Shown here: positions 1 to 13,600 of the stretch, piece by piece
How positions within the stretch are numbered: position 1 is the stretch's first letter
Layout: each line of letters opens with the position of its first letter
From: Lanius collurio
Taxonomy: Eukaryota > Chordata > Aves > Passeriformes > Laniidae
NCBI GenBank assembly: GCA_020086605.1
Contig: JACBWW010000017.1
Span: forward strand, 14,437,559-14,501,558
DNA: 64,000 nt
Reading direction: 5' to 3'
Position numbers and translations under genes: made by a program
Notes under the pieces: generated by a model
What the model saw: only the letters and a program-made list of their open reading frames with translations
Database searches by the model: none
Told to the model about the DNA's origin: nothing

Positions 1-324
1 GGGCATTCAATGTCAAGTTAGCATTAAATATAGCACAGGGAAAAAGACCAGAAGAACTAAAGTTTGAGAAAGGATCTAGAAAGGAACTAGGTCTGAACAG
101 CTCAGATAGGATTGGGAAGATCACAACTAGGGAGCAGCATGAAGATTATTTCATCCATGAAGAAAGATAATCAAAAGTGATCTGCAGAACAGCTGTGAAA
201 TTTCAGGACAAGAAAACAAAGTATTTTTCTGTAGCCAGATTCTGGCTTTTGCCATGGTACTCTTTCTAAATTAAGAGGAAAATTTTATCTTTCTAAATAG
301 AGTAATTTTTTCAGAATAGCTTAC
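1..324 (-). other. ARMC3 intron after exon 13 (partial)
   Basis: Non-coding. It begins with the exon-13 donor at 324-323. No other feature is recognised. Confidence 0.9.
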
Positions 325-493
325 CTGACCACAATCATAGAATCCATTAGTAATGATATTACTTGATGATAAATATCCCATTCGGCTGTACTTTTGGGGA
401 AGATTGTTATCAAGTAGCTTTTCCAGAGCAGCTTCACTAAACTTATTTTTATGCTTTGTTGACAGATTAATTTCTTCTAGAATGTCTAAAGCA
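325..493 (-). CDS. ARMC3: ARMC3 exon 13, residues 521-577
   Basis: The 169-nt exon completes a Gly codon and encodes ALDILEEINLSTKHKNKFSE, AALEKLLDNNLPQKYSRMG and YLSSSNIITNGFYDCGQ. The acceptor is TCAG and the donor CAG|GTAAGC, phase 0. It leads from the armadillo array into the linker before the C-terminal domain, whose exons are off the left edge. Confidence 0.95.
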
Positions 494-3400
494 CTGATAA
501 ATAAAATACAAATTCATCATTAAATACTAATTAACTTTTATTATACAGCTCAGAGATAATTTCAGCATTACCAAGGCTGAGGTAGATTCACTTCCAAGTG
601 CTGATCCTCTGCCCTCTGGGCCAGCAATGAGCTGGCTGTGCTGCACAGAATTCCTTCTCTAGGGAAGAAAAAACACTGTGTGGTGCTCAAAAGCAAAAGC
701 AATTCCTTTAGGCAGTTAAATGCTACCTAAAGAAATGCAGACGGGATGCCACAACCTTTTACCTAGGATGTTATGCACCATAGAGAACTTGGGGAAAAAA
801 AAAAAGATGTAAAAGGAATAATGATCAGAGCTGACCATATGATACAGTCCAGGCACCCGCCCTCCCCCCACCTCTCTCCCTTTCCAGCTGCAATGCAATT
901 TCCAGATTCAGTTGTGCATTATGCAATGTGTGAATCCTTCTGGTCTAGGACTGTTACTGTGTTTGGGGGAGCAGAGCTGGCATGAACAAGCATGGAAACA
1001 AAAAGAGTTGTATCAACACCACCAGAATGGCAGGATTTTTGCAGTATGGAGATTGAAGCAAATAGTAATGTGGGGACATGGGAGGACAGGAGTTAATTTC
1101 TCAAGCTGTTTCTGCTGCAGAAACACACAAACTGATAACATTTGACCTGAAAAACTTAGGAAAAGCTCACTAAGAAGATAAAGGAAACTGAGTCAGGAGG
1201 ACAACGCATACTGCAATTTTGAGACTGTTTAGGAATGAAAAAAAAACACAGAAAAAAGGATACTATCTTCATGTGTGTGTGTGTACGTATTCAAATTTCT
1301 ATCTGTGTGTGACTATGCACACATGCAGATATTATTCAAGGAATCAGTTTTATATGTACACAATATATACATATATTTCTATGAACTACACAGGGAGCCT
1401 CAGCTGTGGACATCTACAATGCAGACTTCTGAAGGCATGAATTCAGGTTAACTCCAGAGAACAAGTTTTTCAGGCGAGGCAAATGACAACCTTCTCTTAT
1501 AGAAGAGAGCAGTGGGAGAAGATAGTGGAAGAGCAGTTCAGGCTGTATGTTTACAGCATACTGCAGATAATCAGCAAGCAACATAGGGAAGAATTTTAAA
1601 GGGGTATATGAATAAAGAAAGGCTAATGTGTACAGTAGGGTCTAAATCAAATGTTATTACAGGCACAATGGCACATTACCCTCATATGGAGGAAAGATAA
1701 GCCAAAACCAGACAAATACAGCTGCACCAAAAAATTCCATGAGGAGATGAAAACCAAAAAAAAATGCCAGGAATCAAACAGAAATGGAAACACTGACACT
1801 TCCAACAGAATAGAAAAAGTAAGGGACAAACCCAAAAGATGCACAGGCAAAGTGAGACACAACTATTCAGGGACCAAAACAAAAATAAATGTTTCATATG
1901 CTACAAGTCAGAGAGGAAAATGTAGGCCTCTTACTCAATGTGGGAAGAAAACTCGTAACAGATGGCACATAAAGACTGAAGTGTCTGATGCCTTTTTTGC
2001 TTCAGTTTTCATAGAAAGGTTTCAAGCAGATGCCTGGCAGTAATATTAACAAGGAGGTAGAAACAGTAGTCTTGACATGTCTAGAGTAAGTTTGAGGAGA
2101 AAAGGTTAGCAATCCCTGATGACACTAACCTCATACACTCCACAAATTTGCAAAAGCAACATTTGAACTATTCAAAATTGTATTGGAAAATTCTAGGCTA
2201 GATGCCTGGTGAGTGGAGAAGGGCAAAGATACTATCTAGTTTTGAAAAAACTAAGAACAAGGAAATTACAATAGAGATCATTCAGCCAAATTTCAGTGTC
2301 CAAGGAACATCATATCAAATTATTAAACAATCAGTTGGCAAGCAACAAGAGATGAGAAATAGCCATTATGTATTTGTCAAGAATCAATCATGTAAAGTCA
2401 ATCTAATCCTTGCTGCAATAGGGTAATTGAATTAATATATCAGCAGAAAAAGTAGATGTGTGGTATGAGCTGAATTTGAGATATGTTTTGACTTTTATAA
2501 GTCTTTTCACTTATTCCTACTTGGATACTCACGAGCAAGTCAGGAAAACATGATCTACACGAAAATAACATGAAGTAGTGTCTGACTAGTTGAAACACTA
2601 TGCTTAATGTATTATTATCAATAATATGCTGTCAAACTCGAAGGACACATAAATTAGAGTCCTACTTTGGTACCATCACAAAAAAGGGAATAAATAAGAA
2701 CAGTGCCATATGCAAGATACAGAAAATAATTACTGAACTTTATTTGATGGTTGTATGACCTCACCTGAAGTACCCCATCCAAGCTGGGAAATGGTACTTC
2801 AAATGGCATTAAAAAATTAGAGAAATTCAGAGATGTGTGACGAAATGATAGAAACAAAACTTGTCTAACATTTTTATTTTGTCATGAAAAGGAAACAGAG
2901 AGTGACATGGAAAATGAGAAAATTTTGTGAGTTAAACTCTCATTGCTATAAAAAGTGGTTATTCAATCTCACTGAAAGCAGGAAAACATGGTTTGTTTTA
3001 AGGGATATTTGAAACTGAGAAACCTCTTCTAAGTGTAAGGATATTCCAGCACTGGAACAGGTTACCTCAGAAAGTTGTGAAACTCCCTAGGATCAGTATT
3101 TACCCAAGCCAAAATATGTCAGTGTGTTCTGTCACCTTATTCTGTCTTACACTAGGATAGGTGGATAAAATCACCTTTGAGGTCCCCTCCTGATCTGAAC
3201 TTCTAAAAGTCTCAGAAATCCCCTCATAGATGGATTTAAAGTATCTGTGCAGTCATCAGAGAAGTGCCCAGCAGAGGGAGCAGGGCAACTACATATATTT
3301 TAATTTAACAGTAACTAAAAGAGTTGCCCAGTCTGAGGAGTCCTGTGTCATAATTCTTATAACCTAAACCAGGTTTTGTAATTCAGATATTAATATATGG

Positions 3401-6400
3401 CGCTTCTAAGAAAGAATAAAACAGAGCCACTTTCACATGACACTTCAGCACACCTGCAGTTAACCAGAGCTTGTAAATCAAATCTACCCAATGTGTAATA
3501 AGTACAATTTACCGTATATTACATTTAGTCTGAAACCTTTATTTCAGTTTCAAAATGCATGGGGCACTGTAGTCCCTAATATTGACTGATATAAGTTATC
3601 TTCAGTGCAAAGTCTAATTCAGTCACAGAAACAATAAATGTTTTATAATTCTAGACAGTTCTCTCTGCAGGCTTATATTTTGTCAGAAGATTCTGTCCCT
3701 AAAAATCAATACTATTTCATCTGTAGCATCTGTGGTGCAAAAGTAGTTCCAGCTTATCAGAAAGCTTTGCTATTCTGTTATAAATATGTAAAGATTGACT
3801 TAAATTGAATTCTTCCATCAAAAATTTTCCTCTGACCTTCAATACTATTTCTACTCACCCTAGGCTGCACAGTTCAAGAGCAGTCAGTTCATCACTTGCA
3901 CAGATCATAACAGCCCAACAGGCATTTCTTCTGACTTCTTCATTCTCAGAATGCAGCAATTTAATGAGTGGTCCCAGTCCGCCTGCATTTCTTAACTATC
4001 AGAAAAGTGAAGACATTGCCACTTAACATCTTTCTTCTTTCCCAGTAAAAAATTCACCTCCCAAAACATTCAAGCTTTGTAGACAAGTTACACTGGACTG
4101 GAAAAAAAGGTCATTTACGGGGATTTTGTGTTTCTGTGAACTCTGCATAGGTTGGAGCTTACGAGTGGTACAAGGCAGACATCCCTTCTGGCTCTGCCCT
4201 GCTTTTCATTTATTAGGCTGTGGTGTGGAACCTGAAGAGACTACACAACCCAAGACTGCCACAGAGAGTTACACGGCTTTTTCTGTGTTCTGGTGCCTCC
4301 TAGCAACTAATTTACATCACAATACATTTGAATTTGTATTGTGTGTATGACAATCTTATTAACATCCTATTCTCTTGTGTGCTACAGTATCTTTCCTACA
4401 CATGCTGGAGGAAATATTGCTCATTTGGATTTTTGAAGAGAAAGACATTTTAAGGACACTGAAAGAGGTAGATTAATTATCTATGCCCCTTATTCATGTC
4501 CTTATTAACAGCCTTGACCCATGAGAAAACCCCAGCTTATGATTTATGAATGCACATAGCATCATTCTTATTTATGAGAAGAAAATACTATGACCAATTC
4601 ATAAACAGCAAAGAGTTCAACTTGCTGGATGTCACTGATCAAAGGATTAATCACATTTTGAGTTTTGTCTGAAATACATTTACTCCATGCACATCCAATA
4701 TCTCATTAATCAAGGTCAGACATTGCTGTTCAGGCCTTGAAAATGGGCAACAGAACTCTGAGGGAGAGTAAAGAGGACTGAACTTCTCATCTTCAAAGTT
4801 CAGCCGACAGTTGCAGCTGAAAGAAAGCTTGATGTTTAATGCTCCTAAATATACAGATCAAGATATAGCCTGGGCTAAAGCTCATTGGAGCTACTGAAAA
4901 GCTGCAAAGCATTAATTTGCAGCTTTGGTGAAAGCAAACACGGTCACAAAAATTCAAGTTAAAGAAAATCCTTTCCAAGATCGCCTGAAAAACTGAGCTA
5001 AATTCAGCAGAATAAGTATCTCAAAAATAAGTAACTACTTAGAAAGCTCAGCACTTCTAGGTCAGACCCAACAGATTCCTGATTCATGTAACTCCCACCT
5101 CAGATCAAGAAACATTATCAATAACCACAACCCCAAAGAGTAATTTTACCTCAGTTCGTGCATCAGCATCACAACCAAAGGCAGCCACAGCAAACGCAGC
5201 TTTGCTCTGCACTTGGCTGTTGGTTGAGTGCAGTGGCCCTGCAAGAGCACGCATGACCCCAAGGCTCCGGATGGTGACACGGGATGGCTCCTGCAGGGAC
5301 AGATTTGTTAGTACTGCAATGGCGTTGGCAATGGCTCCATCTCTCTGGGCATTCAAGGTGTTCATTAATGGCTCAATTCCTTCAGCCTCAGCAACAACAC
5401 TAGCAAAATGAAGGAGAGAGGAGATATGCATTATTTTAGGACCATTTTTTCTTCTTAGTGTGCTTCTCTTACCAACTACACTAGTATTACAATTCAAGAT
5501 TTACATAGATACATATGTATGCATCTGTACATATATATGTATGTGTGTGATTTATGTATGACTCACAGTGAGAAGTTCAAGAGGAACAACCTAAGCAGAC
5601 AAACCAAGACACACACTTCTGGATTCTTTAACTTACAAGGACATGGATTCTTTCTGAGGTGTTGAACAAATCAATTAAATCCTGCATCTTTTCAGAGATG
5701 CAGAATTTCTGTGTCTTTAGTTCCAGGCAAATGCTTCTGTAGCCTCTTACCACCTTTCCCCATAAGCATTCTAGCACTACTTCTAATGAGGATTATAGTG
5801 AACAGAAAATCACATTTTTCTTTGTTTTGCCTCTGAAAATTTCTGCGATCAGATAACTAGGTGGTATAAACATAAATGCCAAGTTTCTGTCATTCTTACA
5901 GTGAAAGTGTACATGTTCACAAGTGAACATGGTGCAGTTCAGTACAATGCAGGAATTACTAAGCTGGATTTACACAAGCTGAGTTAGCAGGGTAACAGCA
6001 GACTCATCAGAACAGAGCATAGGGCTGGCTACAACTGTGAGTCCAGATCAACTTGTCTATCAACAGCAGATCCAAGTTTACATTTTCCCTCTGTTCCCAG
6101 ATGATATCGTATCCACAGCTAACGGGTGCTACCCCTCAGCAGTGCTGGGACAAATGCTGGTGTGGTCAAGCCCTCAGCTACACTTAAAATAATCTATTTC
6201 CAAATAACATTGGGGAAGATAGTTGGGATTTTTTTTTTCTAAGGACAACTTCATAGATTTAGGTTAGAGAATAGTCAAAGAAAAAAAAAATCACTGAAGA
6301 AACATTATTAATGAAGTAGCAACTTTGGGAAGGAGACAGCAGAAGGTGCAAGGAGCTGCACTATTAGAGCATATATAACTTTAATTTAGGCTCGTCTGCT

Positions 6401-7632
6401 TGTTAAACAGAAGTTGGTAATATTGTTAGCAAGGGGAATGCACAGATGGCAAGTTGAGTTTTCACTGCAACTGCTTTTTATACCCTCTATTAGTACATGT
6501 TGTCTACATCAAAACCATAAAAAACTCTTCAACAAAAGAGTTTACACTTTTTGTAAGTTTTGCTAAATTTCTGTGAACACAGTTATAAAAGAGATCTGTA
6601 TGTGAAAATCTTTTACTGTAACAGTGCCTTACCAAAATCTGACTAATATTTTGATAACTTTCACAGTTACAAAATAAACCAAGCTTAGAAGTACCACATA
6701 TAAAAGAAAACGTTACATTACCAAAGACTGTTGGCACTGATAACAAACAAAAAACCCGAGGAGGAATGCCACCAGTCACACTTTTATGCAAACAAGACAG
6801 AAAGTAGAATACATGCCAACCTGTGCCACATAATCGCATTACAAGGGCAACATGATGTAGGTCTTACTGTAAAGTCATCTCAGTGCAACTATCTCCACAT
6901 TGTCAGAGAGGTGGATGCAGATGCTCCTAAGCATACTTGGAATGAATCAGCAGAGCCTAACTGAGTTTGTTACTCCCATCTCTGCCTCAGGTGCAAGGCA
7001 GTAGCAGCTCACAAGCAGTGTTGGAGCATGGATCTAACAAAATCTGGCAGGCAGGCAGTAGTTACCTGTTTGGAAAAACAGGGAAAAAGCACCAATCCAG
7101 GGACTGAAGGTGAGTGGAATTACTAGCTTGAGTGCAACATTAAGATACAGGATCAGTTTGGTGTTGCCTAATTAATCCTCCTGGAACTTTGGTCTCTATT
7201 CAGAAGTGAATCTCATGTTTTCAGATGTCTCACACTGCAGACATCTGTCTTCCCTCAAGTAGCTGGATTTCCCTTTGTATGTCCTCCTTCCCTGTTCCTA
7301 CTTGACCAGATGACAAAGAGCTGAAAATGTTTTATTTGATGGGTGGCTTTCTTTCTTGTGGTGGTTTTAGTTTTTTTACTGAGGTAAGTATGTACTTCTT
7401 TGGTTAAGACTGTCTTATCCTGCCCATGAAAATTTTATCCAAATTTTCAGCTTCAGGGCTGTTGTAGCTTTATCCAGGCTGCTGTATATGAAGAAACTCT
7501 GGACATGTTGATTGCACATGTAAGAATGAGCAATACACCACATGTATCACTGGATTGATGGAAAACATCACATTCCCAGCACATGTAATAATGCCAGGAC
7601 AGACCTGCTGGCATAGCTTGGGTGAGACTCAC

Positions 7633-7669
<37 letters not shown>

Positions 7670-10600
7670 CCATACACAGTAAGGTGTGTTCATGAGCTGT
7701 CAGATTTACTGCATAATGCAGTGCATACATACACACTTTAACCAGGAAGGAAAAAAAAAACAAAAATAAAATCAAGCACTTTCTCCTCTACAACAGATAC
7801 ACAGAAATTCCAGGATTTATGGGACAGATTCACTACTCATAAAATACATCACTGCATCTCACAGGTGTAGTATATCCAATATTTCTGCATTAAGCAGAGG
7901 ACTTACTATTTCTATACTACACCCAAGAATACACATATTCTCCCACAGGAGCTCCTAGTAAACATGTAGTCCCCAAGAGACTGGCTACAGAATGATACAC
8001 AGCACTGAATGATGTAACCAATCACATTATAAGCAGATTTACTATAATTTCCATAAAACCAGCAAGTACACAAGCACTTAACAAAAGAGCAAGGTGACAC
8101 CTCCTCGTGTGTTCAGAGCTGACCTCAGCAAGGTACAGAGCACAGCCAATTTTCTCAAGTGCCACTCAACTTCAAAAAGGTTGAGAACCACTGATTTAGA
8201 AGATCATACATATTTATTTCCATCCTGCATTCTACTTCTGCGCAGACTCATTTTGAGTCACAGTTTCATGAATATAGTTTAATCAAGTAGTACAAGTGAG
8301 CACAAGGCAAAAAGAATTTGTTCAAAGTGACAATGGCAAGTAACAAAAGTTGAAGGTAATCAATGCCTTTGATAATAAGTTTTTAAGATGGCATGAACAT
8401 CTGAGGCCAGTGCTGTGTCCTGGTAACAGAGATGCACACAGAAGAAGGAAGAATGGGAAATTCATAGTTTAACTCACTTCTACCCCACAGGCCTCTGGAG
8501 AACAGAGAAATAGCACTGTCACCCTGGGCTACAGAACCTGACCTCAGAAGGGAGCTGAGAGAATGAACATGTTTAAGTTTAAGGTGCAGGAATACCATAA
8601 CACTAAGTATGGAGGTTCTTGTTCCCTTCTATCTTGGGCAGAGACATGGACAGTGTAATTTTTTCTGTTATAAGGCAACAGAAGTCAGAGAATGCTTTTA
8701 CCAGCTCTGTCTTTGACTAATGTAGACCAGCACTAGACTCTCCCTGCATCCAGAACACTCCTTCAGACACATCTTACTGAGACAGTGGAATTTATCAGTG
8801 CTTCCACTACAGAACTATATCCTCAAGGAAGAAGTGAGCCTTGGTTTATCTGAAAAAAGAAGTACACTTTTTGATCTGCAAAAAGAGTAAATTAAATAAA
8901 TACACAAATTTTTTTCCTCCATGTTGTGTATATATTCAAAATACATACTTTCCTAATGAAGGAGAAAAAAGGTTAGGGAAAAGGAAAGAAGACAAGGAAA
9001 AGAGGAAAAAAAAAAAAAAGCATGTTGCATTTGCAACATCACCATTTTTTCCTCAAAAGCAGAAGCTGCCTATCTGAACTACAAATAGGAAGGAAAAAAT
9101 AGACAAGATAGATGTAGGAACTGCAGAGCTTAAATTAAAGTTAAAATAATTCACATGTTATGATTTATAAGCACATATTATGATACTTCGAATGCTTACC
9201 CTAACAGGGTTAGGTATTTACCTTAATCAAGGTGTACACAGTTCAGGTACCCTAAGGACCTAAAGCACGCTCTTTAGTGAAACAGTTAAATTCTGATTAC
9301 AACTGGATTCAAATTACTGTACTCAAGAATAGCTAAAATATTTTTTTCAACTGTCTTTGGGAAGACAAATGTTAAAAGGTCAGATAATCAATATTTAATT
9401 TATTAGTTCTAAATATACATTGTAACATTATTAAGATATTTTCTTGAAAATTCTCGGAAAGATAATTCAAGACTCAAAGAATAAATGCTGAGAGACTGAG
9501 AAAAACAAACATTTTCTTTACTACTTTTACTGCAAAAATAAATTAAAATTGTCAATAAAATCATAACCAAAAACTTCACAATACAAACTTTTTTTTAACA
9601 GACACTTTGGAGGTATGTATGAATGTCACTGAAGTGAGTATTTTGTTGCTTTAGTTGTCTGGGATGCAACAGGAAAGCTCAGATATTGGGAGCATGTTGT
9701 GAAAACAATCAGCAACAAAAATTTGATAAAAATTCTGTGGGTTTCTTTTACTTTATTTTATTTTTAGTACTATAATCACTCTGTGACAAGAACCACCTCT
9801 TTGTTGGCATCACAGGAGCATAAAAGCTCTGGTGTGTGACCAAGCTCTCTAGCCATGGCAAGGAAAAAGAACAGATTATTTACTTAGAGCATCAGGAATT
9901 TTCCTCCTGAAGAGAAAATCTAGCCTAAGGGAGCAAGCAACTAACGGTGTTCAAAGAGCTTCAAGAAAACACTGAGACTGCCCCCCAAACCCCTAACCTA
10001 AACAACTTTCCAGGGAGGGGAGATAGAGGAGAAGAGCAGTGGTACAGCTTGACACCACTGTTTACTCAGGACTGTACTAAATTTACACTAGTGAGATTGA
10101 CACTTCATAAAAATGGTAAAGTATGTTTAGTTTTGTTTCTTCTATCATGACTGAACATAAACTGGTTTATATTCAATTATTTTTTTTCACTTCTATGCTG
10201 TTTACTCCCCCCTCCGCTCCTGTCTGAGGATTTAACATAATTTCTGCTCAGAAAAAAATTCAAATTTTTCCTCCTCACTGGACTTCATTTTTTTCAAATG
10301 TGTTTGTAACTGCATGTTTAATTTCTGTGCAAAATTACTGTGATTGTGTGTGAGGTGCTTAGCTAGCCATTTATGCCTGTGCATATCTCATTTTCATACA
10401 TAATTGCATGTAAATTATGCATAAGAATTATGCATCTAATTACACACATTTTAAAAATCAACTCTATCTGTGTTAAATCGCATGACTTCTTTTTCACACA
10501 AGGCATTTGTGATCCAGCTCTCTTATGCAATTTCTGGCTGAGAAAGAATATCATAACCAGAAGTTTGAAAAAGCCTCAAGAAATAGCTTCGTTTTTATTC

Positions 10601-13600
10601 CTTAAATGTATTAGTATTCTTCATTAGCCTTGTTATGCCATCAGAATAATTACATCCAATAAATGTCTTCTGCACTTACCAAAAATTTCACTTTGTGATT
10701 TAATTATTTTCAAAAGCAATTGACTGTTGTAAACAGTCACTCGTATTTTATTTAAAGACTAATATTACTTCCATTTTCTTCACTATACCAGGGAAATTAA
10801 TGTCAGTATGTTTATTCTGAGTAAGGGAATCTAGCACAAGAGACTCTGATCTACAATCTGGGGGCCCTTTGTGCTCCAATAAAAATACTGATGATATCAA
10901 CAAACCGTATTAACTTTTCATTTCAGGAACTGAACCCTCTATTTTCTAATTACAAGTATCTTGTTAAAACTGCAACAAAACCAAAACTCAATAAACTTCA
11001 CAGTCTGGATACAATAAAACCTTAAACTGTCTGGATTAGCGGAGACTGTAATACCTGACTCTCATTTAGCAATTCACAGAGATCTTCTAATGTCTATCAT
11101 CGAAGTCATCGGACAAAGTTACACAGATCTCAGTTCTAAAACTGTAGTATACCTAATTTAAAACATTACAGGAGCACTGGTAATGAACTATCTGTTCATG
11201 GTACCTGAGATTTTAAATTATGATACTAACTGCAACCTTTGTAAAGAATTTCTGATATTTCCACTATTACATGGAAGGCTTGAAATTCAAAAAGAGATAC
11301 GGTTTTTGCTCCTCAAAGACCCCATGTACCTTTAGCCAGGATAAGCTCATGAGAATGACACAATCCCCCTCTCTCTTTTTTCTGACTCAAGAAGTACTGC
11401 ATGCAAAAATCAGTAACTGGGCACAAATATTTAGAGTCTGGAATCCATGCTGTTACAAAAGCAAAGAGGGAACATGCATGTGTTGCCAGAGCAGCAGTCA
11501 TGGAAGGGTAAGGAAAGGAAAGAAAAAGCCAAATCAGGGTCCTCAGAATTCCTCTGAACACAGAGAGTGAGGAGACCATGGTTCTTTTCCACCTCTGGAA
11601 GCACTAGCTGAGGATGGATAAAAAAGCTGTGCCAAGTCAGTCTCTACACACAGTACTTTGCACTGCGAACTTGAGCTTTCACTTCTGGATAACTCTTTTC
11701 TGGACAACTGCGAACATATCTCAGATGGCAGCAGTCTCTTTTGCCTTGCTAAAAGTTCAAGCTCTTCTAATGATTTAAAATGCAAAAATTTATGCTTTTA
11801 GCTTCCTCTCTTTAAATTACATCTCTAAGAAAATCCACATGGACCACTATGTTAAGATAAAATTACTAAGGGTGCATGTCAAAATGTTAAGGTTACTTGT
11901 GAAAGCTTATTTTTACCAGATGACAGTCCAAGTGGTCAACATGCCAGTCAGCACTCAGGTTAAATTCACAGCAGGGTAGAATTAAGTTTGCATGGTCAGT
12001 CATAACCCTGAAATTTCCTTCTAGACACTTCAAATAAACAACTTCACACTATACTCAAGTATGTTAAAACAAACATACGTACACTTTAATAATTTAATTT
12101 AGAAATCTACTACAAAGAAAATGTGCATGTAAAAGCACCAATATATTTGTCTGAAATATTTACTCATATGTAAAATAATCCTTGCCACTTTTAATTCATA
12201 AAAAGCATAATTTACCTCAGTGGATATCACTGAATGACATTGCAAGGATACACACTCAAGAGTAATCATGGTCCTTGCACCACTGCACAAAAGAAAGTTT
12301 TCTCTCCCAGGCTTAGGAGTCTCCATCTGGGAAGAAAAGTTTTCACCTGATCCCACAGAAATATATCATGGGATGTTACAGGTGACAACACACATGCTCT
12401 GAGTGAAATTCCAGCCTTCCACAGCCAAGATAAACAGTGATCATACTGCAAGACTTGGAAAGTAGGGTGGTACAAACAGGCCAAAAGATTCTGCTGTATC
12501 TACAAGGAGTAAAATTTCTATGTAGTTATCATTATCCCAGATCAGAAGTGTTCTGTCTGAAATTATTTTGGACCTGTTTTGGTTTCCATGCACTTTAGGA
12601 TGTGGTGACATGAGATCTGTGTTAGATAGAGATAAATGCTCTTATTTTTGTCTTGAATATAATCCCAACCTTAAAAAGTAACAACAAAAAAAAAAAAAAA
12701 AAAAAAAACAAACCAACCAAAAAAACCCCAAACAAATAAACAAAAAAAACCCCCAAACAAACAAAAAAACCCCCACCAAAACCATCCAGGAGAATGCATA
12801 ACAATTTTTTTCTTCTTTTCTTTTTTCTTTTTTTGGGGGAGAGAAGACCTGTGTTGGGAAGAAAACACAGTTTGAGTGTCTGAGCCTACAGAAGGAGTTT
12901 CCCAGGCAGCCACACCTTCCCAATCTAAGAGAAAAACACAACAGCTGGCTGTATGAAAGATTTTTCACTGCCAGCAGGGCACAGACCCATGTCTGTGGGT
13001 TGTGTATCAGTTATTTGATGTGATGTTAAGGTCTTAGTGGGAACCCATTTCTGAGTGACATCCCAGACAGGATTTAATTCAGATTTTCTGCCAAGGGAGA
13101 AATTTATCATAAAATATTTTGCAGTTTTCAATGGAAGTCAAGATGTAACTTGCAAGGAAAAGCTTATGAGCTCATAGGTAATGGGCAATGACTTTGCTGT
13201 CTTAATTTTCTTTTTATAAAGTATCTCCCACAATATCAATATACAGTAAGAGAAAGGAAAAAGAGGAACCTGTTCATGGCCTGAGATAATTGTATTTTAC
13301 AGGGTGCAGTAGATGTGGATGCTAATGTAAAAAGTAACAGCACAACCCACAAAACTCAAAAAAATCCCTTTACCTTGCAACACATTAGCTCAAAAAAATA
13401 ATTCTGTCACTAGGGGTCAGTATTAAAACATATTACATCTACACAATACTGCCAGCAACATTCTATTGTTGATACCGTCCTTCAGAAAAACAAACTTATG
13501 TCATAAAGAACTATTAAACTATAAAAAGGACAAAACCTGCAGTGGATTATCACCTATTTATGCTATTAAATGTAGCTCTTGTTCTACAAATTTGTGTTTC

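Noticed and set aside
1651..2043. 130-codon Lys-rich open frame
   Set aside because: It overlaps the start of the degenerate CR1, its composition follows A-richness, and it matches no known protein.
8140..8205. 'aggttgagaaccactgattt' phrase resembling repeat consensus in many vertebrates
   Set aside because: It is too short to assign to a named element, and I could not delimit ends.
12642..12968. Phe/Leu/Gly-rich open frames on the minus strand
   Set aside because: They are translations of the A/C-rich low-complexity tract, not a membrane protein.
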